Origin: JBEEOW01 sp041191405
Lineage (GTDB): Bacteria; Bacteroidota; Bacteroidia; Cytophagales; UBA9547
Assembly (NCBI GenBank): GCA_041191405.1
Contig: JBEEOW010000017.1
Coordinates: 21,808-85,807, forward strand
DNA: 64,000 nucleotides
Reading direction: 5' to 3'
The notes below the pieces were generated by a model. That model saw nothing but the letters and a program-made list of their open reading frames with translations, ran no database searches and had not been told where the DNA came from. Shown piece after piece: positions 30,956-39,418 of this stretch (the stretch's first letter is position 1; each line of letters begins with the position of its first letter). The position numbers were made by a program, and so were the translations under genes.

Positions 30956-33900
30956 TACGCCGGTTCAAGTAATTCTGGTTCAATGTTTTCCTTGTTCCAA
31001 ATTTTGTAAAAGAATACTCTTATATCACTAAAAATGAGTATCAAACATGGGAAAAATAATAAAGTAAATATGGTAACAAAAAATAATCCCCAAGCTATTG
31101 ATACCGCCATTGGTATTAGAAATTGTGCCTGACGACTTTTTTCAAGTATTAATGGATACAAACCAACTATGTTTGCAAATGAGTTTAAGGCTATGGCTCT
31201 AAATCTTGACACACCAGCATTATAAATTGCATCGTGAATTTTCATTCCTTCGGCAATGTTTCGGTTAAATGTATCTAAAAACACAACCGAATCATTTACC
31301 ACAATTCCTGCAAGGGCAATGATACCATAAAAACTAAGTACTGAAATAGGTTTATCTTCAATGCCATGTCCTAAAAATGCACCAAATACACCCAATGGAA
31401 TCATTAAAAATATTAGTACTGTTTGAGATTTTGACCTAAATGTTAATATAATTGTGATAATTAAAAAGGCAATTGCCATTGGGAAAACTTTTTTTGCTGA
31501 TTTCGCAAATTTTTGGGTTTCTTTGTCTTGCCCTTCCATTACAATATGAATATCAGGATATTTGCTTTCTATTTGAGGAATTAACTCAGCTTTTATTTTT
31601 TCAACAATAGGAGGGAGAGGTTCTTTTTGATTCGCTAAATCGGCTTCTACTTTTATTTCCCTAGCTCCATTGGCGTGGTTTATACTTACAACACCTCTTT
31701 CAATTTCAAAATCAGCCAAAGAGGTGAGTGGATATTCTTTATCTGCAACTTTAATGTTTACATTTTCAAGTTGAAAAATATCTTTTCTTTCAATATTCGG
31801 GTATCGTACCCAAACTTTAACTTCATCTTTGCCAACTTGTAATTTCTGTGCTTCTTCACCCCAAAAGCCTTGTCTTATTTGTTTTGCAATATCCGCAGTT
31901 GTTAAGCCTAAAAAATAAGCATTTGGTTTAAGTTTTAGTGAAATTTCTCTTCTACCTACTAAATTATTATCAACTACATCTTTTAAGGTTGAAAAGTTTT
32001 TAAGTGCTAGTTTGAATTCATTTTTTGCTAGTTCTAATGCTTCAAGATTTTTCCCTCGTAAACTCACTACTATAGGTTTCCCGAAAATTTGTTTTGTACC
32101 AATGGTGAATTTCTCTGCACCAATAATGTTACCCACTTTTTCTCTTATCGCCTCAGTAATTTCATAACTATACTGATTTCTAATTTCACCATTGAGTAAT
32201 TGGATATCAATATTGCCTTTTTCTTCACTGCCATCTTTGCCTATTTCTATTCTAACAGACTCGATAACAGATAATTTATCATCTCTTTTTGCAGAAATTT
32301 GCTTGTTTACTTCCCAAATGTCGTTTTCAATTTCTTTAAGAATAGATTCAGTTTGTGTGGCTCTAGCTCCTGGTTGTAAAGCCAATTCAATTGTATTATT
32401 GTCGCCATCCACAAAAGGGAAAAAGGTTGATTGTATAAAATCTCCTTTCATTAATCCTAAAGTAATTACAATAAATGCAATTGCAAATGCGAGTGGTAAA
32501 TATTTGTTTTGTAGTAATTTTAGCAATGTTTTTCCATAAAAATCAATTCTTATTTTTTCAATTAATTTTTCGGTAAATACTCGTAATTTATTTTTAGGTT
32601 TTGGTTCAAATGCTTTTGAATGAGCTAAATGGGAAGGTAAAAAGAAAGCAGCATCCAATAACGAAATCCCCAAACACGCCACCACAACTAATGCCATGTC
32701 CCAAAACATTTCGCCCATTACACCATCTAAAAAGAAAAATGGACTAAACATCACCATGGTTGCAAAAACGGAGGTAAACACCGAAGGGAAAACTTCCCAA
32801 GTTCCATCAATGGCAGCTTGTGTTCTGGATTTTCCCATTTCGTAATGCGTAAACACATTTTCTGAAATCACAATGGCATCATCAACCAAAATTCCAGAAA
32901 CCAAAATCATCCCAAAAAGCGAAACAGAATTAATAGTTATACCACAATAATAAGCAATGATAAACATGCCCATGTATGAAATTGGAATGCCGAAAGCTAC
33001 CCAAAATGCAATTCGTGTATTTAAAAATAAGCCTAAAAGTATCAGAATTAATGCTAATCCAGTCCAACCATCTTGAACCAATAAATCAATTCGTTCTTTT
33101 ACAATTTTTGAGGTATCATTTAAAACCGTTAATTTAATATGTTGGTTATTATTGCTTTTGTTGAAATTTGTTACATATTGATTTACTGTATTGGCAACAT
33201 CAAGTAAATCTTCATCAATAGTTTTGTTAATGTTAATAATTACACTTCTTTTTTGGTTAAAAAGCGTTTTATTGGGTATTTCTGCAAATTGAAGTTTAAC
33301 ATTGGCAATGTCTTTAAGTTGAACCAAAGCAGCATTGTTATTTGATTTTATTACAATATTTTGAATATGTTCAACACTTGCCGATTTGTTTTTGAATCGA
33401 ATTAATAACTCTTCTTTTGCACCTTTTAAAGCTCCGGCAGTAATGTCGATATTGTTTCTTTTGATGGCATTGGCAATGTCATCAAATGTAATGTGGTATT
33501 TTTTTAGATTTGCTTCATTTACTTCTATAGCTATTTCTTGGCTTGGTAAACCTTTGATTTCTAATTGAGTAATAATGTTGGTTGCCAATAAATCATCTTC
33601 AATTTTATCAGCTTGTAGTTTCAGGGTTTCTAGTGAAACATCTTTGCCTTGTAAAACTATGGTAGCAACTCTATCGGTGTATCTAACTTTAAAAATTGCA
33701 GGTTTTTCAGCTCCAACTGGGAAAGAGTTTATCTTGTCAATTGTGTTTTTTACATTGCTTAATAATTCGTCAGTATCAAATCCTTTTTTCCCTTCGATAT
33801 AAATTATTGCTCCGTTTTCTTTTGAGGTTGAATTGATTTGTTCAATGCCTTGCATGCCTCTTAAAGCATTTTCGGCTTTCAAAACCATACCTTCTTCAAT

Positions 33901-34077
33901 TTCTTGAGGTGATGATCCTGGAAAAATTAACTGAACACTTATAACTCTTGATTCAACTTCGGGGAAATAACTTACTTTCATTGAAAGCATGCAAATAAGG
34001 CCCACAATTAAAATGGATGCAATCAGTAGCTGACCCCAAATTGGATATTTTACAAAAAGTCCTACTAATTTTTTCAT
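30931..34077 (-). CDS. RND efflux transporter, inner-membrane permease
   Basis: 1048 residues of the AcrB/HAE1-like RND family, with two repeats of one TM helix, a large periplasmic loop and five TM helices. Proton relay aspartates are present in TM4 (GILVDDAIVISENVF). GIVVNDSVVFLDTFNR is the equivalent in the second repeat, with NDS in place of DD. The N-terminal SYFPEVESRVISVQLIFPGSSPQEIEE is typical. It couples proton influx to export of drugs, lipids or metals; the substrate is not readable. It overlaps the adaptor gene by ATGA. No outer-membrane TolC-like gene is adjacent. The final codons derive from a repeat. Confidence 0.93.
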   Translation of the reverse strand: MKKLVGLFVKYPIWGQLLIASILIVGLICMLSMKVSYFPEVESRVISVQLIFPGSSPQEIEEGMVLKAENALRGMQGIEQINSTSKENGAIIYIEGKKGFDTDELLSNVKNTIDKINSFPVGAEKPAIFKVRYTDRVATIVLQGKDVSLETLKLQADKIEDDLLATNIITQLEIKGLPSQEIAIEVNEANLKKYHITFDDIANAIKRNNIDITAGALKGAKEELLIRFKNKSASVEHIQNIVIKSNNNAALVQLKDIANVKLQFAEIPNKTLFNQKRSVIININKTIDEDLLDVANTVNQYVTNFNKSNNNQHIKLTVLNDTSKIVKERIDLLVQDGWTGLALILILLGLFLNTRIAFWVAFGIPISYMGMFIIAYYCGITINSVSLFGMILVSGILVDDAIVISENVFTHYEMGKSRTQAAIDGTWEVFPSVFTSVFATMVMFSPFFFLDGVMGEMFWDMALVVVACLGISLLDAAFFLPSHLAHSKAFEPKPKNKLRVFTEKLIEKIRIDFYGKTLLKLLQNKYLPLAFAIAFIVITLGLMKGDFIQSTFFPFVDGDNNTIELALQPGARATQTESILKEIENDIWEVNKQISAKRDDKLSVIESVRIEIGKDGSEEKGNIDIQLLNGEIRNQYSYEITEAIREKVGNIIGAEKFTIGTKQIFGKPIVVSLRGKNLEALELAKNEFKLALKNFSTLKDVVDNNLVGRREISLKLKPNAYFLGLTTADIAKQIRQGFWGEEAQKLQVGKDEVKVWVRYPNIERKDIFQLENVNIKVADKEYPLTSLADFEIERGVVSINHANGAREIKVEADLANQKEPLPPIVEKIKAELIPQIESKYPDIHIVMEGQDKETQKFAKSAKKVFPMAIAFLIITIILTFRSKSQTVLIFLMIPLGVFGAFLGHGIEDKPISVLSFYGIIALAGIVVNDSVVFLDTFNRNIAEGMKIHDAIYNAGVSRFRAIALNSFANIVGLYPLILEKSRQAQFLIPMAVSIAWGLFFVTIFTLLFFPCLILIFSDIRVFFYKIWNKENIEPELLEPAYKELRIES

Positions 34078-35189
34078 TTTATTTTTACAATATCGCCTTC
34101 AATTGCATTGCTAATGCTTTCGTTTACAATAGTTTCGCCTTCTTTTAAACCTTTTATAAAAGCTTTGTCTTCAAATGTTTTTAAAACGAATACTTCTTTC
34201 AATTGAAGTTTATTATTTTCAACTAACCAAACTTTTTTTTCTTGAAAAATAGCGCTTCTTGGAATTTCTATTACATTTTTAAGAGATTGATTGCCAAGTT
34301 TTATATTGACATACATACCTTCAAAAATGGTGTTTTCTTTTGAAATATTTACATGAGCAAAAACAGTGATTGATTGCGTATTTGCATCAATGCTTTCACT
34401 TATTCTTGATACATTCGCTGAAGCTATTGGATTTCCTTCTAAATTATAAAGTTGAAGGTTCTGCCCAATTTTTAACCAATGAATATCTTCAACTTTTACA
34501 GGAATTTCAACTTCTAAATCGGCAGATGAAATAATGCGACCAAGATTAGTATTTTGACTAACAGCAGCCCCTGCTTCAATTTTTAAATCAGCAAAACTAC
34601 CATTATATGGTGCTACAAAATTTGTTTTTCCAAGTTTTTCTTCGTTTGCTTGAATATTATAATATAGGCTAAATATTCTTTTAGTAGTTAAAAAGTTCTT
34701 TAGCGTTTTATTTTGTGAATCAGGAAGTTTAGGGAATTTGTTGTAGATATTTAATTGATTTAAATAATTTTCCCAAACAGCATATTCCGCTTTAAAATCC
34801 ATTTTCAAATCAGGAATAATGGCAGTTAATGCAGTAATGAAATCACTTTTTTGGGCTTGTAAATTAAGTTTTGTGTCAGATGATTCAATACTAAATAGAA
34901 TATCTCCTTTTTTGAATTTTTGTGCTTTCTTTAATGGAATTGAACCTTGAAGTAATCTGCCATTTGCTTCAGCAACCAAGTTTATTGGTGAAGCAGCAAT
35001 TATTTTTCCGTTTAATGCTATTGAAAATGAAGCATCTTTATAAAATACTTTTGAAGTACTTACATATTTTATTGGAGCTAAATCTAACTTTTTGTCAGTA
35101 TTTTTTTTGAATGAAGCTAGCCAAAAATAGCCAACTACACTCAATGTGATAATTACACTTACTAAAATATGTTGTTTATACTGCTTCAT
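34074..35189 (-). CDS. RND efflux periplasmic adaptor (membrane fusion protein)
   Basis: 371 residues from the ATG at 35189; the frame extends two codons to a TTG that I do not favour. An N-terminal membrane anchor (HILVSVIITLSVVGYFWLA) is followed by the split lipoyl/barrel-sandwich hybrid domain: INLVAEANGRLLQGSIPLKK with FKKGDILFSIESS, and later NFVAPYNGSFADLKIEAGA. A short helical hairpin lies between them (about 105-185). The beta-barrel and membrane-proximal domains follow (GMYVNIKLGNQSLKNVIEIP). It bridges the RND permease to an outer-membrane channel. Its stop overlaps the permease start as ATGA, so the two are translationally coupled, adaptor first. Confidence 0.9.
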   Translation of the reverse strand: MKQYKQHILVSVIITLSVVGYFWLASFKKNTDKKLDLAPIKYVSTSKVFYKDASFSIALNGKIIAASPINLVAEANGRLLQGSIPLKKAQKFKKGDILFSIESSDTKLNLQAQKSDFITALTAIIPDLKMDFKAEYAVWENYLNQLNIYNKFPKLPDSQNKTLKNFLTTKRIFSLYYNIQANEEKLGKTNFVAPYNGSFADLKIEAGAAVSQNTNLGRIISSADLEVEIPVKVEDIHWLKIGQNLQLYNLEGNPIASANVSRISESIDANTQSITVFAHVNISKENTIFEGMYVNIKLGNQSLKNVIEIPRSAIFQEKKVWLVENNKLQLKEVFVLKTFEDKAFIKGLKEGETIVNESISNAIEGDIVKIK

Positions 35190-35313
35190 TAACAAATTGA
35201 ATGTTTGAAAACTAAAATAATTGCTAATCTAATAAAAAAATCACAATCCATAAGCTTGTAATAATTCGGTATAATTTTTGTTAATTTGCTACCGAACAAA
35301 AAATGTTAAAAAA

Positions 35314-36042
35314 ATGAGAAGCTCAAATCCTATTTTAGATTCAAATGCTTTCGAAATTAGAGGCAAAGTCGCTTATGATGGCGGAATGACAATAAGCGGA
35401 ACAGTAAACAAAAGTTTAATGTTATTGGCGTTAGTTAGTACAACAGCTTTGTTTACATATTTAAATCTTGGTGCTGCCACAATGCCAATAGCAATTGGAG
35501 GAGCAATTGGAGGTTTTATTTTCGCATTAATTACAACATTCAAAAAAGAATGGTCGCCTATAACGGCACCAATTTATGCATTACTTGAAGGCTTATTCCT
35601 TGGAGGAATTTCAGGTGTGTTTAACCAAATGTATCCTGGAATAGCAATTCAAGCAGTTATGTTAACATTTGGTGTTTTCTTTTGTTTATTAGCTGCTTAC
35701 AAAAGTGGCTTAATTAAAGCAACTGAAAACTTTAAGCTTGGAATAGTTGCTGCAACTGGAGCTATTTTCATGGTTTACATGGCAAGTATGATTTTAGGTT
35801 TATTCAATATTGAAATGCCATTAATTCATAGCAACGGTACATTCGGTATTATATTTAGTTTAGTTGTTGTTGTAATAGCTGCTTTAAATTTAGTATTAGA
35901 CTTTGACTTTATTGAAGAAGCTGCAGCAAATGGTTCACCTAAATATATGGAATGGTACGCTGCATTTGGCTTACTTGTAACATTGGTTTGGTTATACCTT
36001 GAAATTTTAAAATTATTAGCTAAACTTAGTAAAAGAGACTAA
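35314..36042 (+). CDS. Bax inhibitor-1/YccA-like membrane protein
   Basis: 242 residues from the ATG at 35314 (MRSSNPILDSNAF). A TTG at 35278 in frame adds 12 residues of non-family sequence and is rejected. Seven hydrophobic segments match the family, with PIYALLEGLFLGGISGVFN (about 76-94), the conserved EGLFLGG block and the last-helix aspartate region DFDFIEEAA. Bacterial homologues are pH-sensitive calcium-leak channel-like proteins or, for YccA, FtsH modulators. It is monocistronic between the RND unit and pheT, with a terminator downstream. Confidence 0.88.
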   Translation: MRSSNPILDSNAFEIRGKVAYDGGMTISGTVNKSLMLLALVSTTALFTYLNLGAATMPIAIGGAIGGFIFALITTFKKEWSPITAPIYALLEGLFLGGISGVFNQMYPGIAIQAVMLTFGVFFCLLAAYKSGLIKATENFKLGIVAATGAIFMVYMASMILGLFNIEMPLIHSNGTFGIIFSLVVVVIAALNLVLDFDFIEEAAANGSPKYMEWYAAFGLLVTLVWLYLEILKLLAKLSKRD

Positions 36043-36063
36043 GCTTAAAACAATTAAAATTCC

Positions 36064-36101
36064 AAAGCTCCGTATCTGAAAATGATGCAGAGCTTTTTTT
36101 G
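36064..36101 (+). terminator. Intrinsic terminator after the Bax-inhibitor-like gene
   Basis: Outer stem AAAGCTC with GAGCTTT enclosing a weaker inner pairing, followed by T7. Confidence 0.75.
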
Positions 36102-36241
36102 TTTTAAACTAAAAACCTATACCAAAGGAGCTTACATAAAATGCATTTTTTCAACTATACAAAACAATAAAATCATAGTAACACTAAACGTATTTTTTGT
36201 ATATTAGCGAATTCATATCATTTGCTTGCAAACATATCTTT

Positions 36242-38650
36242 ATGAAGATTTCATACAACTGGATAAAACAATTAATTGCCCTTAATAATACACCTGAAGA
36301 AATTTCAGCACTTTTAACTAAATCAGGACTTGAGGTTGAAGGACTTGAGCCTTTTGAAAGTTTAAAAGGTGGACTTAATGGCTTTGTTGTTGCAGAAGTT
36401 TTAACTTGCGAACGTCACCCTGATGCTGATAAATTAAGCAAAACCACTGTTGACTTAGGAAATAATGTTGTAGTGCCAATTGTTTGTGGTGCTCCAAACG
36501 TTGCTGCTGGTCAAAAAGTGATTGTTGCTACAGTTGGAGCTACGGTTTATCCTTTAACTGGAGAGCCTTTTGCTATCAAAAAAGCTAAAATCAGAGGAGA
36601 GGTTTCGGAAGGAATGATTTGTGCCGAAGATGAAATTGGAATTGGTTCTGGCCATGATGGTATTTTGGTTTTAAATACTGATTTACCAAACGGAACGCCT
36701 GCCGCTGATTATTTTGGAATCGAGAATGATATTGTTATTGAAATTGGTTTAACGCCCAATCGTGCTGATGCAGCTTCACACTTAGGTGTAGCTAGAGATT
36801 TAAAAGCTTTATTGAATGCTGAAATTTGTTTGCCAGAAAACAATATTGTTGCAGGTAATCAAAATAAAGTAAAAGTTACTGTTGAAAATGCAGAAGCTGC
36901 TCCAAGATACACAGGTTTAGTAATCGAAAATCTTGAAGTGAAATCTTCACCAGATTGGTTGAAAAACAGATTAAAAGCCATAGGTTTAAATCCAATCAAT
37001 AACATTGTGGATGCAACTAATTATGTTTTGCATGAATTAGGGCAACCATTACACGCTTTTGATTTAGCCAAAATCAAAGGCAATGAAATAAATGTAAAAT
37101 TTGCAGCTGAAGGAACTAAATTCGTAACGCTTGATGGTGTTGAAAGAACCTTAAAAGCAAATGATTTAGTAATTGCAAATGCAGAAGAGCCAATGTGTTT
37201 GGCAGGAGTATTTGGAGGAAAAGATAGTGGAGTAAGTGATTCAACTACTGCAATTTTCCTTGAAAGTGCGTATTTTAATCCAGCTGTTGTGCGTAAATCA
37301 TCGTTACAACATGGCTTAAAAACCGATTCTTCTTTCCGTTTTGAAAGAGGTACCGACCCAAATATGCCAGCTTATGCTTTACAAAGAGCTGCAAAATTAA
37401 TTTTAGAAGTTGCTGGAGGTACAATTACTTCGCCAGTAAATGATTTGTATCCAAATCCAATCGCTGATTTTGAAGTTAATGTAACATTTAAAAACATTAA
37501 AAGATTAATCGGAATTGAAATTCCAAAGGAGCAAATCAAAACAATACTTACCAATTTAGGTATTTCTATAGCCCAAGAAACTGAAGAAGGTTTACAATTA
37601 CTTGTTCCACCTTTCAAAGTAGATGTACAACGTGAAGCTGATATTGTTGAAGAAATTATTCGTATTTTCGGATTCGACAATATTCCAACAGCTCCACATT
37701 TGGGTGCAGCTTTCTTGGCAAACTTTCCTGAAAAAAATCCTGAAAACATTACCAATACATTAGCAAATGATTTGGTTGCAAAAGGATTTAATGAAATAAT
37801 AAGTAACTCATTAACCAAACCTTCGTATTTTGAATCATTGCCTCAATATCCTGCTGAAAAGCATGTTGAGATTTTGAATAAATTGAGCGAGGAATTGGCA
37901 ATTATGCGTCCGTCATTATTGTTTTCAGGCTTAGAAGCATTGGCTTTCAATATTAATCGTAAACAAAATAATCTTAAACTTTTTGAAATTGGTAAAACGT
38001 ATCAAAAAGGAGAAGATAAATATGTGGAGGAGAATGTGTTGGGCTTGTGGTTAAGTGGTAATGTAAGTGACGAAACTTGGTTAGCAAAAAACAAGAAATT
38101 TGAGTTTAGCGACCTTGCAACTGCACTTCAAGATATTTTTTCAAAGTTAAACTTGAAAAATATCTCAACTGAAAAAATAAGCAATGAAATATTTGCTTAT
38201 GGAATAGAAATAAAATTAAACAACAAAACAATAGGCTTTGCTGGTTTGGTAAATAAAGTTATTGCAAAACTAGCTGATTTAAAACAGGAAGTTTTTTATG
38301 CAGAACTGAACCTTAAATCACTGATAAAAGCTTATTCTTCAAGTACTAAGTATGCTGAAATCTCTAAATTTCCTGAAGTAAGAAGAGATTTAGCCTTAGT
38401 AATTGATAAAAAAATTAGCTTCGACGAGATTAAAAAACTTGCTTTTAAAGCAGAAAAGAAGCTACTTAAAGAAATTAATGTTTTTGATGTATTTGAAGGA
38501 GAACAAATTGGTGCTGATAAAAAATCGTATTCAGTTTCGTTTATTTTGCAAGATGCAACGCAAACATTAACCGACAAACAAATTGACCAAAGCATGGCAA
38601 AGCTTATGGAAACATTTGAAAAAGAAATTAATGCATTAATCAGGAAGTAA
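36242..38650 (+). CDS. pheT: Phenylalanine--tRNA ligase beta subunit
   Basis: 802 residues from the ATG at 36242 (MKISYNWIKQL), the usual family start; a longer frame to 36197 has no support. The domain order is complete: N-terminal B1 and tRNA-binding OB-fold (about 40-150, VVAEVLTCERHPDADKLSKT), B3/B4 editing region (about 205-385) and B5 (about 400-475). The inactive class II core follows (about 480-690), then a C-terminal FDX-ACB anticodon-binding domain (YAEISKFPEVRRDLALVID). It pairs with PheS to charge tRNA-Phe. PheS is not adjacent here. The downstream coiled-coil gene starts two bases after the stop. Confidence 0.97.
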   Translation: MKISYNWIKQLIALNNTPEEISALLTKSGLEVEGLEPFESLKGGLNGFVVAEVLTCERHPDADKLSKTTVDLGNNVVVPIVCGAPNVAAGQKVIVATVGATVYPLTGEPFAIKKAKIRGEVSEGMICAEDEIGIGSGHDGILVLNTDLPNGTPAADYFGIENDIVIEIGLTPNRADAASHLGVARDLKALLNAEICLPENNIVAGNQNKVKVTVENAEAAPRYTGLVIENLEVKSSPDWLKNRLKAIGLNPINNIVDATNYVLHELGQPLHAFDLAKIKGNEINVKFAAEGTKFVTLDGVERTLKANDLVIANAEEPMCLAGVFGGKDSGVSDSTTAIFLESAYFNPAVVRKSSLQHGLKTDSSFRFERGTDPNMPAYALQRAAKLILEVAGGTITSPVNDLYPNPIADFEVNVTFKNIKRLIGIEIPKEQIKTILTNLGISIAQETEEGLQLLVPPFKVDVQREADIVEEIIRIFGFDNIPTAPHLGAAFLANFPEKNPENITNTLANDLVAKGFNEIISNSLTKPSYFESLPQYPAEKHVEILNKLSEELAIMRPSLLFSGLEALAFNINRKQNNLKLFEIGKTYQKGEDKYVEENVLGLWLSGNVSDETWLAKNKKFEFSDLATALQDIFSKLNLKNISTEKISNEIFAYGIEIKLNNKTIGFAGLVNKVIAKLADLKQEVFYAELNLKSLIKAYSSSTKYAEISKFPEVRRDLALVIDKKISFDEIKKLAFKAEKKLLKEINVFDVFEGEQIGADKKSYSVSFILQDATQTLTDKQIDQSMAKLMETFEKEINALIRK

Positions 38651-38652
38651 TC

Positions 38653-38952
38653 ATGAGAGATGAAACAGTGTTAAATAAACTCAATCATTTTGAGATAAGT
38701 GTACGTAAACTTGTTGAAGCTTATTTGAATTTAAAATCTAAATATCAAGAAGCTCAAAATGAAATACATACATTAAAAACGAGTCTTCAAGAGAAAGAGG
38801 AACTATTATCACAGTTTCAAAATCAAGATAAAATTAGTAATTTTGTATCTTCATTAGCAGAAAACAATCCTGAAATGGCAGAGTTGAAGTTAAAAATCGA
38901 CGATATTATTCAGGAAATTGATAAGTGCATAGCCCAACTGAGCGAACAATAG
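38653..38952 (+). CDS. Small coiled-coil protein between pheT and zapA
   Basis: 99 residues, almost entirely predicted coiled coil (heptads in LNHFEISVRKLVEAYLNLKS through KEELLSQFQNQ), with a short break, then a second helix ending ELKLKIDDIIQEIDKCIAQL. No signal peptide and no membrane segment. It lies two bases after pheT and 13 bases before zapA. Size, composition and linkage to zapA suggest a division accessory of the ZapB kind (a FtsZ-ring coiled coil that binds ZapA). I do not claim homology, because coiled coils are easily mistaken. It could equally be a ZapA-specific partner unique to Bacteroidota. Confidence 0.7.
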   Translation: MRDETVLNKLNHFEISVRKLVEAYLNLKSKYQEAQNEIHTLKTSLQEKEELLSQFQNQDKISNFVSSLAENNPEMAELKLKIDDIIQEIDKCIAQLSEQ

Positions 38953-38965
38953 AGCAAGATTTACG

Positions 38966-39256
38966 ATGGGAGAACTTTCAATCAAAATAAAAATAGCCGA
39001 CAAAGAATACCCTATGAGGGTGGAGGCTAGCGAAGAAGAGATTATAAGAACTGCAGCCAAACAGGTGAATGAAAAGCTGAAAACTTTTAAAGATCTGTAT
39101 GGCATTGACGATAAACAGGATTTATTAGCAATGGTAGCTTTTGACGCTATTATTCATCACATGCGTGCAAGTGATGTTGACAATGGTGCTGCGAGTAAAA
39201 TCACAGAAAAAATGGCTTACCTTGAATCTTTAATCTCATCTACTTTAAAAGATTGA
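38966..39256 (+). CDS. zapA: Cell division protein ZapA
   Basis: 96 residues. ZapA binds FtsZ and cross-links protofilaments in the Z-ring. The N-terminal beta-hairpin (IKIKIADKEYPMRVEASEEE) is followed by RTAAKQVNEKLKTFKDLYG and a long C-terminal dimerisation helix, the normal ZapA layout. MVAFDAIIHHM sits in the helical region. It follows the coiled-coil gene by 13 bases and precedes rny by 162 bases of AT-rich repeats. Confidence 0.9.
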   Translation: MGELSIKIKIADKEYPMRVEASEEEIIRTAAKQVNEKLKTFKDLYGIDDKQDLLAMVAFDAIIHHMRASDVDNGAASKITEKMAYLESLISSTLKD

Positions 39257-39271
39257 TTGTTTTTATTAGTA

Positions 39272-39378
39272 CAAGGTATTAAGTACAAAGTATTGTTAAG
39301 TTAGAATTATTAGGAGCAAAGTGTTGGAGTTGAGTATTAATTATTAATTATTAATTAAAAATTATTAATTAATAAGTT
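39272..39378. repeat. AT-rich tandem word repeats between zapA and rny
   Basis: First part: two copies of a unit like TAGTACAAGGTATTA / AAGTACAAAGTATTG. Second part (39334-39378): repeated ATTAATT words. The second stretch could melt easily. Nothing resembling a conserved RNA was recognised here. Confidence 0.5.
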
Positions 39379-39418
39379 TTTCTGCCAATGGAATTAACCT
39401 TTATTTAGTTATTTTAAA

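Noticed and set aside
37372..37818. 148-codon frame antisense to pheT
   Set aside because: It lies wholly within the conserved pheT coding sequence in the opposite strand, has no family resemblance and no start signal; it is a shadow of pheT codon usage.
39257..39418. Possible 6S RNA between zapA and rny (6S RNA lies next to zapA in gamma-proteobacteria)
   Set aside because: The interval is only repeats and AT-rich words with no long bulged hairpin; no support from sequence.
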